Shown: piece after piece, positions 43,821 to 53,698 of the stretch
How the letters are laid out: every line of letters begins with the position of its first letter
How positions within the stretch are numbered: position 1 is the stretch's first letter
Origin: Achromobacter spanius
Lineage (GTDB): Bacteria > Pseudomonadota > Gammaproteobacteria > Burkholderiales > Burkholderiaceae_B
Assembly (NCBI RefSeq): GCF_029637605.1
Contig: NZ_CP121261.1
Coordinates: 2,604,001-2,668,000, forward strand
Direction: 5' to 3'
DNA length: 64,000 nucleotides
Notes under the pieces: generated by a model
What the model saw: the letters and a program-made list of their open reading frames with translations, nothing else
The model's database searches: none
Told to the model about the DNA's origin: nothing
Translations under genes and position numbers: made by a program

Positions 43821-44504
43821 ATGTCCGCCTCTCCGCTTGCCCCCGAACTCACGCTGCCCGCCCCCGTGCTGCTGGTGGAGGACGAACCGCTGGTCTGCCG
43901 GCGGATCGAAGGCCTGTTGCTGCAATTGGGCTATCAGCCCGACGCGCTGATCTTCGCGGGCTCCCTGGCCGAGGCGCGCGCCTGCCTGGCCAGCCAGCCC
44001 GTTGCGCTGGCGCTGGTGGACCTGGGCTTGCCCGACGGCAGCGGAATTGACCTGATTGCCGAGATGCACGCCGCCGACCCCGGCCTGGCCATCCTGGTCA
44101 TCTCGGCCTGGTGTACCGAAGACGCCATCCTGGCGGCCTTGCGTGCCGGCGCCACGGGCTATGTGCTGAAAGAACGTGACGACATGGAAGTGGCGCTGTC
44201 GCTGCGCAGCGTGCTGCGGGGCGGTGCGCCGATCGACCCGTTCGTGGCGCGCCGCATCATCGAAGAGTTGCGGCCACGGCCCACGGAGCAGACCGGCACC
44301 GCAAGCGGTGAGATACTTAGCCCCCGCGAAAGCCAGATCCTGCGTCTGGTGGCTGAAGGCTTGGCCAACCGCGAAATCGCCGAACAACTGTTCCTGTCGC
44401 GCTACACCGTTGAATGCCATATCAAGCACATCTACCGCAAGTTGGCCGTTTCTTCGCGCACGCGAGCGGTACACGCCGCGCGCTTGCGTGGCTTGCTGGA
44501 CTGA
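43821..44504 (+). CDS. response regulator, NarL/FixJ (LuxR) type
   Basis: 227 residues. The receiver domain (VLLVEDEPLVCRRIE) has the phosphoacceptor Asp67 in LALVDLGLPDGSG and the conserved Lys in GYVLKERDD. The C-terminal LuxR HTH is clear (LSPRESQILRLVAEGLANREIAEQLFLSRYTVECHIKHIYRKL). It is the partner of the histidine kinase encoded by the overlapping next gene. Position behind the TonB receptor does not prove a role in iron control; targets unknown. Confidence 0.93.
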   Translation: MSASPLAPELTLPAPVLLVEDEPLVCRRIEGLLLQLGYQPDALIFAGSLAEARACLASQPVALALVDLGLPDGSGIDLIAEMHAADPGLAILVISAWCTEDAILAALRAGATGYVLKERDDMEVALSLRSVLRGGAPIDPFVARRIIEELRPRPTEQTGTASGEILSPRESQILRLVAEGLANREIAEQLFLSRYTVECHIKHIYRKLAVSSRTRAVHAARLRGLLD

Positions 44505-46375
44505 GATGGCTGCTTGCCTGCTGGCTGGCGGTCTGCGCGGCGCCCGCCTTGGCCGTGGAGGCAAACGCGGCCACCGATCCCGAGGCATGCACGGTGCAGG
44601 TGATGTCCATCACGGCCGCGCCGGCCGCCGCCGACGGCAGCCGGCCTGATACGGGCGACTGGGCGCCGGTCACGCTGCCCGACGACTGGAACAAGCGCTG
44701 GCCCGGCTACACCGGATCCGCCTGGTATCGCATCGACTGGCAGCGGCCCTGCCCCGGCCCGGTTGGCTTGACCGTGGAATCCGTGGTCATGGCCGGTGAA
44801 GTGTTCGTCAATAGCGACATGATCTGGAGCGACCCGCAACTGACCGAACCGCTGTCGCGCAGTTGGAACATGCCGCGCACCTGGCGCCTGCCCGAGGCCA
44901 CCGTGCACGACGGCGTGAACACGCTGTGGGTACGTGTGGTGGGCGTTGCGCAGCAGACGCCCGGGTTGGGTATCGTGCACCTGGGCAGCCCGCAAGCGAT
45001 GCAGGCCAGACAGGAAGACATCTGGTGGCGCAACCGTTCGCTGTACACGGTGAACCTGGTGGTTTCCGCCGTGCTAGGCGGCTTGTTCTTCTGCATCTGG
45101 GTAGTGCGGCGTGAACAGACCACCTATGGCTGGTATGCCCTGATGTCGCTGTTCTGGGTGCTGTTCATCAGCAATGTGCTGCTGACCAGCCCCTGGCCGC
45201 TGCCCGACACCTTGGCCCTGGCGCGCGCCAACGCCATGGCGCTGGTGTTATATGTGGCCTGCTTCTGCCTGTTCACCTGGCGTTTTGGGAAACAATCACT
45301 GCCGCGCACCGAACGCGCGCTGTGGATACTAAGCGCCGCGCTGCTGGCCATGCTGGCCTTCACGCCAGACAGCGCGCTGGCCACCGCGCAATCAATTGGC
45401 GTGCTGACCCCCGCCGCCATTTTCATCATCAACTGTCTGCAGTTCCCGGTACACGCCTGGCGCACTCGCCGCCCGGAGCACCTGATGCTGGCCGCCTGCC
45501 TGCTGATTTTCCTTGTCGTCATGGTGCACGACCTGCTGTTGATGATGAAGCTGATCTCGGCCGGGCAGTCCTATACGGCGTATACCAGCGTGGTGGTCAC
45601 GCTGTGCCTGTCCGCCATTCTGGGTTTGCGCCACGCACGCAATGTGCGGCAGATAGAACGCTTCAACCAGGAATTGGCCGACGGCATTTTCCAGGCGCGC
45701 AGCGAACTGGCCACCACGCTGGAACGCGAACACACGCTGGCGGTGGCCAACACCCGCCTGCACGAGCGCTTGCAGATTGCGCATGATCTGCACGACGGCC
45801 TGGGCGGCTCGCTGGTGCGGATGATGGCCATGGTGGAACAGGCCGACAAGCCGTTGCAGGGCCAGCAGTTCCTGTCCATGTTGAAGCTGCTGCGCGACGA
45901 CCTGCGCCAGACCATCGACAGCGGATCCAGCAGCGGCGTCACCGTGCCCGCAACCCCGCTGGAATGGGCCGCGCCGCTGCGTCATCGCTTCGTGCAGGTG
46001 TTCGACGAATTGGGCCTGGATTCCCACTGGCAGTTTCCGCCGCAATGGCGCACGCCGCCCTCTTCCCTGGAATGCCTGGCGCTGACCCGCCTGCTGGAAG
46101 AAGCGTTGACCAATGTGGTCAAGCACAGCCGAGCGCGCCACGTGCAGGTGCAACTGCTGCTGCCCGACAATGACCACCTGGAACTGCGCATTGAAGACGA
46201 TGGCGCGGGCTTCGATGTGGCGGCGGTGCGGCAAGCCGGCGTCAGCGTCGGCATGCGCAGCATGCATGCCCGCATCGCGCGGGTGCATGGCAGCCTGAAC
46301 ATCGCGTCCGCGCCCGGCCGCACCGTGCTGACTGCCGTGCTGCCGTTGCGCGTGGCCACGGCGCAACCGGCTTAG
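44414..46375 (+). CDS. membrane sensor histidine kinase, NarX-type (HisKA_3)
   Basis: 653 residues from the ATG at 44414. That start overlaps the regulator gene by 91 bases, which is unusual, but no later start precedes the hydrophobic leader (WLLACWLAVCAAPALA). Next comes a periplasmic beta-sandwich domain (about 50-210, GSAWYRIDW) and a block of seven or so membrane segments (215-420), the 7TM-DISM layout. A coiled coil leads to the kinase core with HDLHDGLGG (His457) and the ATPase NVVKHSRA and EDDGAGFD motifs. It autophosphorylates and passes phosphate to the regulator next door. The periplasmic domain may bind a carbohydrate or similar ligand. Confidence 0.9.
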   Translation: MPYQAHLPQVGRFFAHASGTRRALAWLAGLRWLLACWLAVCAAPALAVEANAATDPEACTVQVMSITAAPAAADGSRPDTGDWAPVTLPDDWNKRWPGYTGSAWYRIDWQRPCPGPVGLTVESVVMAGEVFVNSDMIWSDPQLTEPLSRSWNMPRTWRLPEATVHDGVNTLWVRVVGVAQQTPGLGIVHLGSPQAMQARQEDIWWRNRSLYTVNLVVSAVLGGLFFCIWVVRREQTTYGWYALMSLFWVLFISNVLLTSPWPLPDTLALARANAMALVLYVACFCLFTWRFGKQSLPRTERALWILSAALLAMLAFTPDSALATAQSIGVLTPAAIFIINCLQFPVHAWRTRRPEHLMLAACLLIFLVVMVHDLLLMMKLISAGQSYTAYTSVVVTLCLSAILGLRHARNVRQIERFNQELADGIFQARSELATTLEREHTLAVANTRLHERLQIAHDLHDGLGGSLVRMMAMVEQADKPLQGQQFLSMLKLLRDDLRQTIDSGSSSGVTVPATPLEWAAPLRHRFVQVFDELGLDSHWQFPPQWRTPPSSLECLALTRLLEEALTNVVKHSRARHVQVQLLLPDNDHLELRIEDDGAGFDVAAVRQAGVSVGMRSMHARIARVHGSLNIASAPGRTVLTAVLPLRVATAQPA

Positions 46376-46533
46376 GCTGTTTGGCGGCGGCGCGAAATGC
46401 GCCGAACGCGCGTGCTGGGGGGGTATCGAACGCCTTGCAGCAAGTCACATACCCGCGACGCGCAACCCGCCCGGCACGCTTTTTCCGGTTGTATCATCCT
46501 AGGCAACGCAGTCTATCGCCCAGCCCAATCCCC

Positions 46534-49500
46534 ATGTCCAACACCCCCTCCGTGCCCGACAACAAACCGGGCGTCGCCATCAGTGATTTGCACTTTCCCG
46601 TTGTGGGGCTGGGTGCCTCGGCGGGAGGCATCGAAGCGTTGCGGGATTTCTTTTCCCATACCTCCAACAACCCGATGATGGCTTTCGTGGTCATCGTGCA
46701 TTTGTCGCCCGACCACGACAGCGTGCTGGACAGGATCCTGCAAGCCGCGACCGGCATGCCGGTGGTGCAGGTGACGCATCCGCAGCGCATCCAGTGCAAC
46801 CACGTTTATGTCATTCCGCCCGCCTCGATGCTGGCCATGAATGACGGCTATTTAAGCGTCAAGCCGGCGCAACCGTCGCAGGGCAGTCGTGTTGCCATTG
46901 ACGAGTTTTTCCGCACGCTGGCCGACGTACACACCACGCGCGCGGTCGGCATCGTGCTGACCGGAGGCGGGTCGGACGGGTCGCTGGGGCTGGCGCGCAT
47001 CAAGGAGCAAGGCGGGGTCACGTTCGCCCAGCAGCCCGAAGACGCCGAGCACGACGCCATGCCGCGCAGCGCCATCGCCACGGGCATGGTCGACATCATC
47101 CTGCCGATAGCGGACATGCCCGAGCGGCTCAAGCAGATTGCCGACAATATGTCCGCGATGCACATACCGCGCCTGGCCAAGGACACAACGGAAGCGGCGG
47201 GGCAATCCATCCAGGACGCGGACCCCAACAAGGCAGACCGCGTCGCCCTGCGCGACATCCTGACAGTGCTGCGCGCCCGCACGGCGCATGACTTTCGCCA
47301 CTACAAGACCGCGACGGTCTTGCGGCGCATCGAACGCCGCATGCAGGTGACGGGCGTGTCTACCCTGAGGGCGTATTGGCAGTTGCTGCAAGACCGGGCA
47401 GAGGAAACGCCCCTGCTGCTGTCCGACATGCTGATCGGCGTGACCCAGTTCTTTCGCGACAAGGAAGCGTTTTCGTCGCTGGAGAATTTTGCCCTGGCCA
47501 AGCTGTTCGACAGGCATCTGAAGAACCCGGGCAGCCCCCTGCGCGCCTGGGTGGCCGGGTGCTCCACGGGCGAAGAGGCGTATTCGTTGGCCGTGCTGCT
47601 GAGCGCGCGCGCGGACGCGCTGAAGGTGAACCAGAAGATCCAGGTGTTCGCTACGGATATCGACGAAGCGGCGCTGGCCGTGGGCCGCGCTGGCAGCTAC
47701 TCCACGGCGATTGAAACCGATGTGCCGCCGCTCCTGCTGGAAGGTTATTTCTCGCGGCAAGACGACGACTACCGCATCAAGAAGGAAGTGCGCGAGCGCG
47801 TGCTGTTCGCCGTCCACAACATCTTGCGCGACCCGCCTTTTTCGAAGCTGGACCTGGTCAGTTGCCGCAACCTGTTGATCTACCTGGATCGAGACGTCCA
47901 GCAAGACGTGCTGAAGATGTTCCACTTTGCCCTCAAGCCGGGCGGCTACCTGTTCCTGGGCAGCTCGGAATCGGCCGACGCCTGCCCGCGCCTGTTCCAG
48001 GTGGTGGACAAGCGCAATCGCATCTATGTGGCCAAGGAAACGCCCACCCAGCTTCGCAATGTGCCCGCGTTGCCGGCCGCCCATGCTTTTGAACGCCCCA
48101 GCGCCGCCCCGGCCACTATGGCGCGCAACCGCCACAACAAGATTTCGTACGCCGAGGTCCATCAGCGCGCGCTGGAAATGTACGCGCCGCCCAGCGTCAT
48201 CGTGGACGCGGAAAGCGACATCGTGCACATGTCCGAACGCGCGGGCCGGTTCCTGCGCCACGCGGGCGGCGAACCCTCGCGCAACCTGCCGTCGCTGGTC
48301 TACCCCGAGCTGCGCATGGAATTGCGCACCGCGATGTTCCAGGCGCTGCATACCCGCAAGAGCGTCGAGGCGCGCCGCGTGAAGATGAAGATCGGCGAGC
48401 GCCACACCTACGTCAACATGGTGGTGCGGCCGTTCCGCCACGAGGAAACGTCCAACGACTACATGCTGGTGCTGTTCGACGAAGTGGAAGACGTGATGAG
48501 CCCCGAAGGCGTGGCGCCCACCGTTGGCGCCACGGCCGTGCTGACGCAATTGGAAGCCGAGCTGCAAGGCACGAAGGACCAGTTGCAAACGACCATCGAG
48601 CAGTCGGAAACGTCCACCGAAGAACTGAAGGCGTCCAACGAAGAGCTGCAGGCTATCAACGAAGAGCTGCGCTCGGCCACGGAAGAGCTGGAAACGGGCA
48701 AGGAAGAATTGCAATCGGTGAATGAAGAGTTGATCACCGTGAATGCCGAGCTCAAGGCCAAGGTGGACGAAACCGCCAAGATCAATGACGACCTGCAAAA
48801 CCTGATTGCGTCCACAGACATCGCCACGCTGTTTGTCGACCGCAAGATGCACATCCAATGGTTCACGCCGCGCGCGGCCGACGTGTTCAACGTCATCACC
48901 AGCGACGCGGGCCGGTCCTTGCTGGACATCACGCATCGGCTTGATTACCCCGACATGGCGCGCGACGCCGCCGGCGTGTTTGAATCGCTGCGTGCCGTGG
49001 AGCGCGAAGTGCGCAGCGATGCCGATCGTTGGTACCTGGCGCGGCTGCTGCCCTATCGCAGCGCCGAGCACCGTATCGAAGGCGCGGTGCTGACCTTCAT
49101 CGACATCACCGACCGGCGCAAGGCGGAAGACCGGGTCCGCCTGGGCGAAGCGCACCTGAAGCTGATGACCGAAAGCGCGCGCGACTTCGGCATCCTGACG
49201 CTGGACCACGACGGCGTGATCACCAACTGGAACATCGGCGCCGAGACCATGTTCGGCTATACCCGCGCCGAAGCGGTCGGCAAGTCGTTTTCCATCATCT
49301 TTACCGACGCCGACATCCAGGCTGGCCGGCCGCAGTTGGAACTGGAACGCGCCAGGCAGATCGGCTATGCGCCCGACGAGCGCTGGCATCGGCGCAAGGA
49401 CGGCGGCCTGATTTTCTGCACGGGCGGCGTCAACCGCATGGACGACCCGACCATACGCGGCTTTGCAAAAATCGTGCGCGACGTCACCGACCTGAAGCTG

Positions 49501-50661
49501 CGCGACGCAGAACAAGAGTCACGCCTGGACCGCGCCCGCGCCGACAATGTGCTGAAAGACGAGTTCTTCGCCATGGTGTCGCACGAACTGAAGCACCCGC
49601 TCAACCTGATCCAACTGAATGCCGAACTGCTGGCGCGCACCCCGGCCGTGCGCAATTCACCCGCCGCCGCGCGCTCGGCTGACCTGATCCAACGATCCGT
49701 CAAAGGCCAGGCGCGCATCATCGACGACCTGTTGGATCTGTCGCGCGTGCGTACCGGCAAGCTGGCGTTGAACCAGTCGATTTTTGACGTCACCGCAATC
49801 ACCACCAATATTCTTGACGTGCTGCGCCCCGTGGCCAGCGCGGCTGGCCTGACGCTGCACAGCGAGTTCGACGCCAACCAGGCCATCCACCTGAACGCCG
49901 ACCCGCTGCGGGTTGAGCAAATCATCTGGAACCTGCTGAACAACGGCATCAAGTTCACGCCGCCCGGCGGCACGGTCACGCTGAGGCTGGCCGTGGAAGA
50001 CTCCCGCATGCGGCTGGACGTGATCGACACCGGCCATGGCATCGACCCCAAGTTCCTGGGCAAGGTGTTCGACATGTTCAGCCAGGCGGACGTGCGCCAG
50101 CGCAATCTGGCCAGCCCTGGCCTGGGCATCGGCCTGGCCGTCGCAAGCGAACTGGTCAAAGCCCACGGCGGCACGATACAAGCCCATTCCGATGGCCAGG
50201 GCCACGGCGCCCGCTTCACCGTGCGCATGGCCTTGGCGCACGCGCAGCAGGAGGAACAACAGTTGGCGCTGCCGGGCGACAGCCCGTTGAAGGGCATGAA
50301 AGTGCTGATCGTCGATGACTCGGAAGACATTCTTCACATCATGCGCGAGCTGCTGGACATGGAAGAAGCCTGCGTCACCGCGGTCGGCAGCGGCCAGGAA
50401 GCGCTGGCTGCGCTTGAGGGTTCCACGTTCGATCTGCTGCTGTCCGATATCGGCATGCCCGGCATGGACGGTTATGCGCTGATACGCGCCGTGCGCGAAA
50501 AGTATCCCGACCTTGCCATGCCCGCCATCGCGCTGACCGGCTTCGGGTCGAAGGACGACATGAACCAGGCGCTGCAGGCAGGCTACACCGCGCACATCAG
50601 CAAGCCGGTGTCGCTGGACAACCTGCTGGACATCGTGCGGCGGCTGCGCGGCCAGGCTTGA
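46534..50661 (+). CDS. CheB-CheR-PAS-histidine kinase-receiver hybrid protein
   Basis: 1375 residues from the ATG at 46534. Order of parts: CheB-type methylesterase (GLGASAGG with Ser29; VVIVHLSPDH; GSDGSLGL), CheR-type methyltransferase (RTAHDFRHYKTATVLRRIERR; SAM loop VAGCSTGEEAYSL), a long coiled coil of NEEL repeats near residues 670-760, two PAS domains, a HisKA domain with SHELKHP (His1017), HATPase (NNGIKFTPPGG, DTGHGI) and a C-terminal receiver (Asp1305 in LLLSDIGMPGMDG). All parts keep their catalytic residues by eye. Such fusions are cytoplasmic sensory hubs that probably regulate behaviour or stress responses rather than classical chemotaxis. No chemoreceptor genes are nearby. Confidence 0.93.
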   Translation: MSNTPSVPDNKPGVAISDLHFPVVGLGASAGGIEALRDFFSHTSNNPMMAFVVIVHLSPDHDSVLDRILQAATGMPVVQVTHPQRIQCNHVYVIPPASMLAMNDGYLSVKPAQPSQGSRVAIDEFFRTLADVHTTRAVGIVLTGGGSDGSLGLARIKEQGGVTFAQQPEDAEHDAMPRSAIATGMVDIILPIADMPERLKQIADNMSAMHIPRLAKDTTEAAGQSIQDADPNKADRVALRDILTVLRARTAHDFRHYKTATVLRRIERRMQVTGVSTLRAYWQLLQDRAEETPLLLSDMLIGVTQFFRDKEAFSSLENFALAKLFDRHLKNPGSPLRAWVAGCSTGEEAYSLAVLLSARADALKVNQKIQVFATDIDEAALAVGRAGSYSTAIETDVPPLLLEGYFSRQDDDYRIKKEVRERVLFAVHNILRDPPFSKLDLVSCRNLLIYLDRDVQQDVLKMFHFALKPGGYLFLGSSESADACPRLFQVVDKRNRIYVAKETPTQLRNVPALPAAHAFERPSAAPATMARNRHNKISYAEVHQRALEMYAPPSVIVDAESDIVHMSERAGRFLRHAGGEPSRNLPSLVYPELRMELRTAMFQALHTRKSVEARRVKMKIGERHTYVNMVVRPFRHEETSNDYMLVLFDEVEDVMSPEGVAPTVGATAVLTQLEAELQGTKDQLQTTIEQSETSTEELKASNEELQAINEELRSATEELETGKEELQSVNEELITVNAELKAKVDETAKINDDLQNLIASTDIATLFVDRKMHIQWFTPRAADVFNVITSDAGRSLLDITHRLDYPDMARDAAGVFESLRAVEREVRSDADRWYLARLLPYRSAEHRIEGAVLTFIDITDRRKAEDRVRLGEAHLKLMTESARDFGILTLDHDGVITNWNIGAETMFGYTRAEAVGKSFSIIFTDADIQAGRPQLELERARQIGYAPDERWHRRKDGGLIFCTGGVNRMDDPTIRGFAKIVRDVTDLKLRDAEQESRLDRARADNVLKDEFFAMVSHELKHPLNLIQLNAELLARTPAVRNSPAAARSADLIQRSVKGQARIIDDLLDLSRVRTGKLALNQSIFDVTAITTNILDVLRPVASAAGLTLHSEFDANQAIHLNADPLRVEQIIWNLLNNGIKFTPPGGTVTLRLAVEDSRMRLDVIDTGHGIDPKFLGKVFDMFSQADVRQRNLASPGLGIGLAVASELVKAHGGTIQAHSDGQGHGARFTVRMALAHAQQEEQQLALPGDSPLKGMKVLIVDDSEDILHIMRELLDMEEACVTAVGSGQEALAALEGSTFDLLLSDIGMPGMDGYALIRAVREKYPDLAMPAIALTGFGSKDDMNQALQAGYTAHISKPVSLDNLLDIVRRLRGQA

Positions 50662-50727
50662 GGGCCATAGCGGGAAAGACGCACCTGTTGCCTGCTACGC
50701 CCCGCTGCTTTCATTCCGCCACAGTCC

Positions 50728-50919
50728 TCAGTCCGCCTGCCGGTGACCCGCCAGCACCTGAAAGGCGCGTGCAACATCGTCCGGTATGTCGCGCGACAAG
50801 ACCTCTTTTTGCCAGTCGGACTTGGGCGGCCAGGACACGCCCAGCAACGCCAACTGCTTCTGGTTATACCCGCCGCCCGCGGTCTGCCATCGCAACAGCC
50901 ATTCGCTGGTGACTTGCAT
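50728..50919 (-). CDS. small conserved-looking protein of unknown function
   Basis: 63 residues from the ATG at 50919, with AAGGTGA eight bases upstream. The core GGGYNQKQLALLGVSWPPKSDWQKEV reads like a small family with the pattern GG-x-QL-x-LGVSWPP-x-W known from phage and proteobacterial hypothetical proteins. No catalytic motif, signal or membrane segment. It lies alone on the minus strand between the large kinase gene and the RMF-like gene. Function unknown. Confidence 0.6.
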   Translation of the reverse strand: MQVTSEWLLRWQTAGGGYNQKQLALLGVSWPPKSDWQKEVLSRDIPDDVARAFQVLAGHRQAD

Positions 50920-51124
50920 ACGGCTCACCTTCAAAAGGAATGGGCCGCTAGCGCAGCCAGATGGCGCTCCCCAAGGGGGCCTGATGCCGGGCCTACAGCA
51001 CGTGCCGTGCCCAAGCCGAACGCCAGGGGGTTCCGCCACGCTATCCCCTCTAGTATTGACACACTATTGCAGCCAGCCCCCGCTGCGCTCATACTTTTTA
51101 CTCACATCAACCGGGGAATCCTCA

Positions 51125-51358
51125 ATGAAAAACGACATCCATGATCAGGGTGCTCAGGCCGCCCGGAACGGATGGAGCCTGTTCGATTGCCCTTATTTGC
51201 GGGCCCATGAAATGCCTGGTCATACGGGCGAGCCCATCGCGCAATGGAGCGCAAAAGTGGCGGCTTGGGAGGCGGGCTGGAAGGCCGAAGTGGAAAGCTG
51301 GCTGGGCCGCTCCAGCCCTCCCACCATCACGCGCGACGACGCACAGGCCCTGCATTGA
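51125..51358 (+). CDS. RMF/CrpP-like small protein
   Basis: 77 residues, good ribosome binding site (GGGGAA). The pattern GAQAARNGWSLFDCPY (Cys22-Pro-Tyr24) followed by AAWEAGWKAE is that of the ribosome modulation factor family and the related CrpP proteins: an alpha-helix with G-x-x-A-x-x-G, a CPY loop and a W-x-x-GW helix. RMF dimerises ribosomes in stationary phase; CrpP has been linked to fluoroquinolone resistance. Which role applies here cannot be told. The insert between CPY and the W-GW helix is longer than in RMF. Confidence 0.65.
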   Translation: MKNDIHDQGAQAARNGWSLFDCPYLRAHEMPGHTGEPIAQWSAKVAAWEAGWKAEVESWLGRSSPPTITRDDAQALH

Positions 51359-51504
51359 AGGCATAGCGTCAAGCCGCTGCCCTTGCGGTAGTGGCTTGCC
51401 AAAGGTCGATCTGCCCCTTCAGGTCCGGAAATTGCTACGCACTCCCTCAAGTGCGGGGCGAACGCTGGTTCGCCTCCTTCGGAACAGTGGAGGGAGATCT
51501 GATC

Positions 51505-52365
51505 ATGGCTCAGAAGACCAACACGCAGGATCAGCAAGCGGCCATAGCGTGTGACCTTGGCGTTCAAGAGGCCTTCAATTCGGGGCTTGAGCTTGAAAGC
51601 CGGATCGCATTCCTGGAAAACTATTTATCGGCAACAGGTAAATCCGGCTATGTGCTGGGCATCAGCGGCGGCGTGGATTCCACGGTGGCGGGAAGAATGG
51701 CGCAACTGGCCACCGAGCGCCTGCGCCTGAAAGGACGCCGCGCATTTTTCGTGGCGGTGCGCCTGCCCTATGGGCAACAACACGACGAAGAAGACGCCAG
51801 CCGCGCGCTGGACTTCATCCGCGCGGACCATGTGATGCAGGTCGACATCAAACCCGCAGTGGACGCCCAGCGCGATTCGCTGGCGGCCGCGGGCCTGGTG
51901 TTTCGCGACAAGGCGGCAGAGGACTTCGTGGCCGGCAACATCAAGGCGCGCCAGCGCATGGTGACGCAGTACGCGATTGCGGGAGCAATGGACTGCCTGG
52001 TCATCGGCACGGACCAGGCGGCTGAAGCCCTGATGGGATTTTTTACCAAGCATGGTGACGGCGCGGCCGATCTGCTGCCACTGCGCGGCTTGACCAAGCG
52101 GCGGGTGCGTGCGCTTGGCGTGGTGCTGGGCGTGCCCGCCAAGCTGATCACCAAGGCGCCCACCGCCGACCTGGAATCCATGCGCCCCGGCCTGCCCGAC
52201 GAGGTGGCGCTAGGCGTCAGCTACGACGAGATTGACGACTTTCTTGAGGGGCGCCCGGTTCGCGAAGACGCCATGCAAACCGTGCTGGACCAATATCACG
52301 CCACCGCGCATAAGCGCCAGCCACCCGCGGCCCCGGACGGGCCGGACGGTTGCGGCGGCGAGTAG
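51505..52365 (+). CDS. nadE: ammonia-dependent NAD+ synthetase
   Basis: 286 residues from the ATG at 51505, preceded by GGAGGGAG. The N-type ATP pyrophosphatase loop is plain (GYVLGISGGVDSTVAGRMAQ), followed by VRLPYGQQHDEEDA, KARQRMVTQYAIAG, VIGTDQAAEALMGFFTKHGDGAADLLPL and TKAPTADLE, all NadE marks. There is no glutaminase domain, so ammonia is the nitrogen source. It makes NAD+ from deamido-NAD+ and ATP, the last step of NAD synthesis. The last 20 residues are Pro/Asp/Gly-rich and probably disordered. Confidence 0.96.
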   Translation: MAQKTNTQDQQAAIACDLGVQEAFNSGLELESRIAFLENYLSATGKSGYVLGISGGVDSTVAGRMAQLATERLRLKGRRAFFVAVRLPYGQQHDEEDASRALDFIRADHVMQVDIKPAVDAQRDSLAAAGLVFRDKAAEDFVAGNIKARQRMVTQYAIAGAMDCLVIGTDQAAEALMGFFTKHGDGAADLLPLRGLTKRRVRALGVVLGVPAKLITKAPTADLESMRPGLPDEVALGVSYDEIDDFLEGRPVREDAMQTVLDQYHATAHKRQPPAAPDGPDGCGGE

Positions 52366-52379
52366 CGCCCCAAGCAATC

Positions 52380-52401
52380 GGACCCGCCGCCGGACGGGTC
52401 C
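52380..52401. terminator. hairpin between convergent nadE and galU
   Basis: GGACCCG and CGGGTCC form a perfect 7-bp stem around an 8-nt loop, 15 bases after nadE. No T-run. Confidence 0.4.
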
Positions 52402-52438
52402 CGTCGGATCCCGGTGAACGGGCGCCGGCGAACCCAGA

Positions 52439-53272
52439 CTATTTCATGCCGTGATACTTGCGCCCGATTTCCATCGTGGCGCGGTAAAAACCTTCTTTGC
52501 TGCCGCAGTCATAGCGCACTCCCTGGTATTCGTAGCCGAACACCTTTCTGCCTTCCAGCAAGGCGGCGATGCCGTCGGTCAGCTGTATTTCGCCGCCCAC
52601 GCCAGGCTGGGTGGATTCCAAGGCGTCAAAAATCTGGGGCTCAAGAATGTAGCGTCCCACGACGGCCAGGTCGCTCGGTGCCACGTCCGGGTCCGGCTTT
52701 TCAACCATGCCGGATACACGAATCACCCCTTGCGAAGCCTGCTTGCCGGACACGATGCCGTACTGATTGGTCTGGCTGCGCGGCACTTGCTGCACGGCCA
52801 GGACGCTGCCATCGAATTCACGCGCCACCTTCATCATCTCGCCGATCACTGGCGTATCCGCATCGATCATGTCGTCGGCCAGCAGCACGGCAAACGGCTC
52901 GTTGCCAACAATGGCGGCCGCGCACAAGACCGCATGCCCCAACCCCAATGCGGCGGGCTGGCGGGTATACACGCACTTCACCGAGTCGGGGATGACGTTG
53001 CGCACGCTGTCCAGCAGCGCCCCCTTGTTCTTCGATTCCAGATCACGCTCCAGCTCCGGCATGCGATCGAAATGGTCTTCGATGGCGCGCTTGTTGCGGC
53101 CGGTGATAAAGATCAGTTCCGTAATGCCCGCCGCCACGGCTTCTTCGACGGCGTATTGAATCAAGGGCCGGTCGACGATAGGCAGCATCTCTTTCGGCAT
53201 GGCCTTCGTGGCGGGAAGAAAGCGTGTGCCCAGGCCGGCGACGGGGAATACCGCTTTGCGTATGGGAAGCAT
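52439..53272 (-). CDS. galU: UTP-glucose-1-phosphate uridylyltransferase
   Basis: 277 residues. The N-terminus [40 protein letters not shown] is diagnostic of GalU. Further marks are [25 protein letters not shown], and [15 protein letters not shown]. It makes UDP-glucose from UTP and glucose-1-phosphate for envelope polysaccharides and trehalose or glucan synthesis. Convergent to nadE; apparently monocistronic. Confidence 0.97.
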   Translation of the reverse strand: MLPIRKAVFPVAGLGTRFLPATKAMPKEMLPIVDRPLIQYAVEEAVAAGITELIFITGRNKRAIEDHFDRMPELERDLESKNKGALLDSVRNVIPDSVKCVYTRQPAALGLGHAVLCAAAIVGNEPFAVLLADDMIDADTPVIGEMMKVAREFDGSVLAVQQVPRSQTNQYGIVSGKQASQGVIRVSGMVEKPDPDVAPSDLAVVGRYILEPQIFDALESTQPGVGGEIQLTDGIAALLEGRKVFGYEYQGVRYDCGSKEGFYRATMEIGRKYHGMK

Positions 53273-53482
53273 GGTTAGGCTCTTGTAGTGAAAGACAGCT
53301 CAGGTCGGATGTCGTGCTGTCGCAGTAGCAAGCGACGTGCCCGCCGCAAGGCGCCCCCTTGGGGAATGACCGAGCGGGAACACGAATTGCTTGCTTGCGA
53401 TTTTCTTGCCGGGCCCGCGCGGCGAACCTATGCAACCCCTCGCGCATGCGGCGACCCGCGCCATCGACCAAGGAACCCAAAA

Positions 53483-53698
53483 ATGATCATCGAAGCCTTT
53501 CAGCGCGCCGACGGCATGTGGAGCTTTCGCGGGATTGCGATGCTGGGCGTGCAACAGGACGCCCGCGCGTATCCCTCCTGCGAAGCGGCAGTGCAAGCCG
53601 CCAAGGCGCAGTATCCGAACGAGACGGTCTCGATCGTCGATCCCGACGCGCAGGCGCCGACGGTGGTGCCCAAGCCCTCGCATCCGAAGTCGACATGA
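53483..53698 (+). CDS. small hypothetical protein
   Basis: 71 residues from the ATG at 53483, with AAGGAA nine bases upstream. The first half is folded-looking (MIIEAFQRADGMWSFRGIAM, then AYPSCEAAVQAAKAQYP), the tail rich in Pro. No motif of known function. It sits between galU and a small membrane protein gene and may be a general small cytoplasmic protein. Confidence 0.55.
   Translation: MIIEAFQRADGMWSFRGIAMLGVQQDARAYPSCEAAVQAAKAQYPNETVSIVDPDAQAPTVVPKPSHPKST

Noticed and set aside
46852..49515. 887-codon minus-strand open frame opposite the first CheB-CheR kinase gene
   Set aside because: Same shadow effect; composition is the antisense of the kinase and shows no domain.
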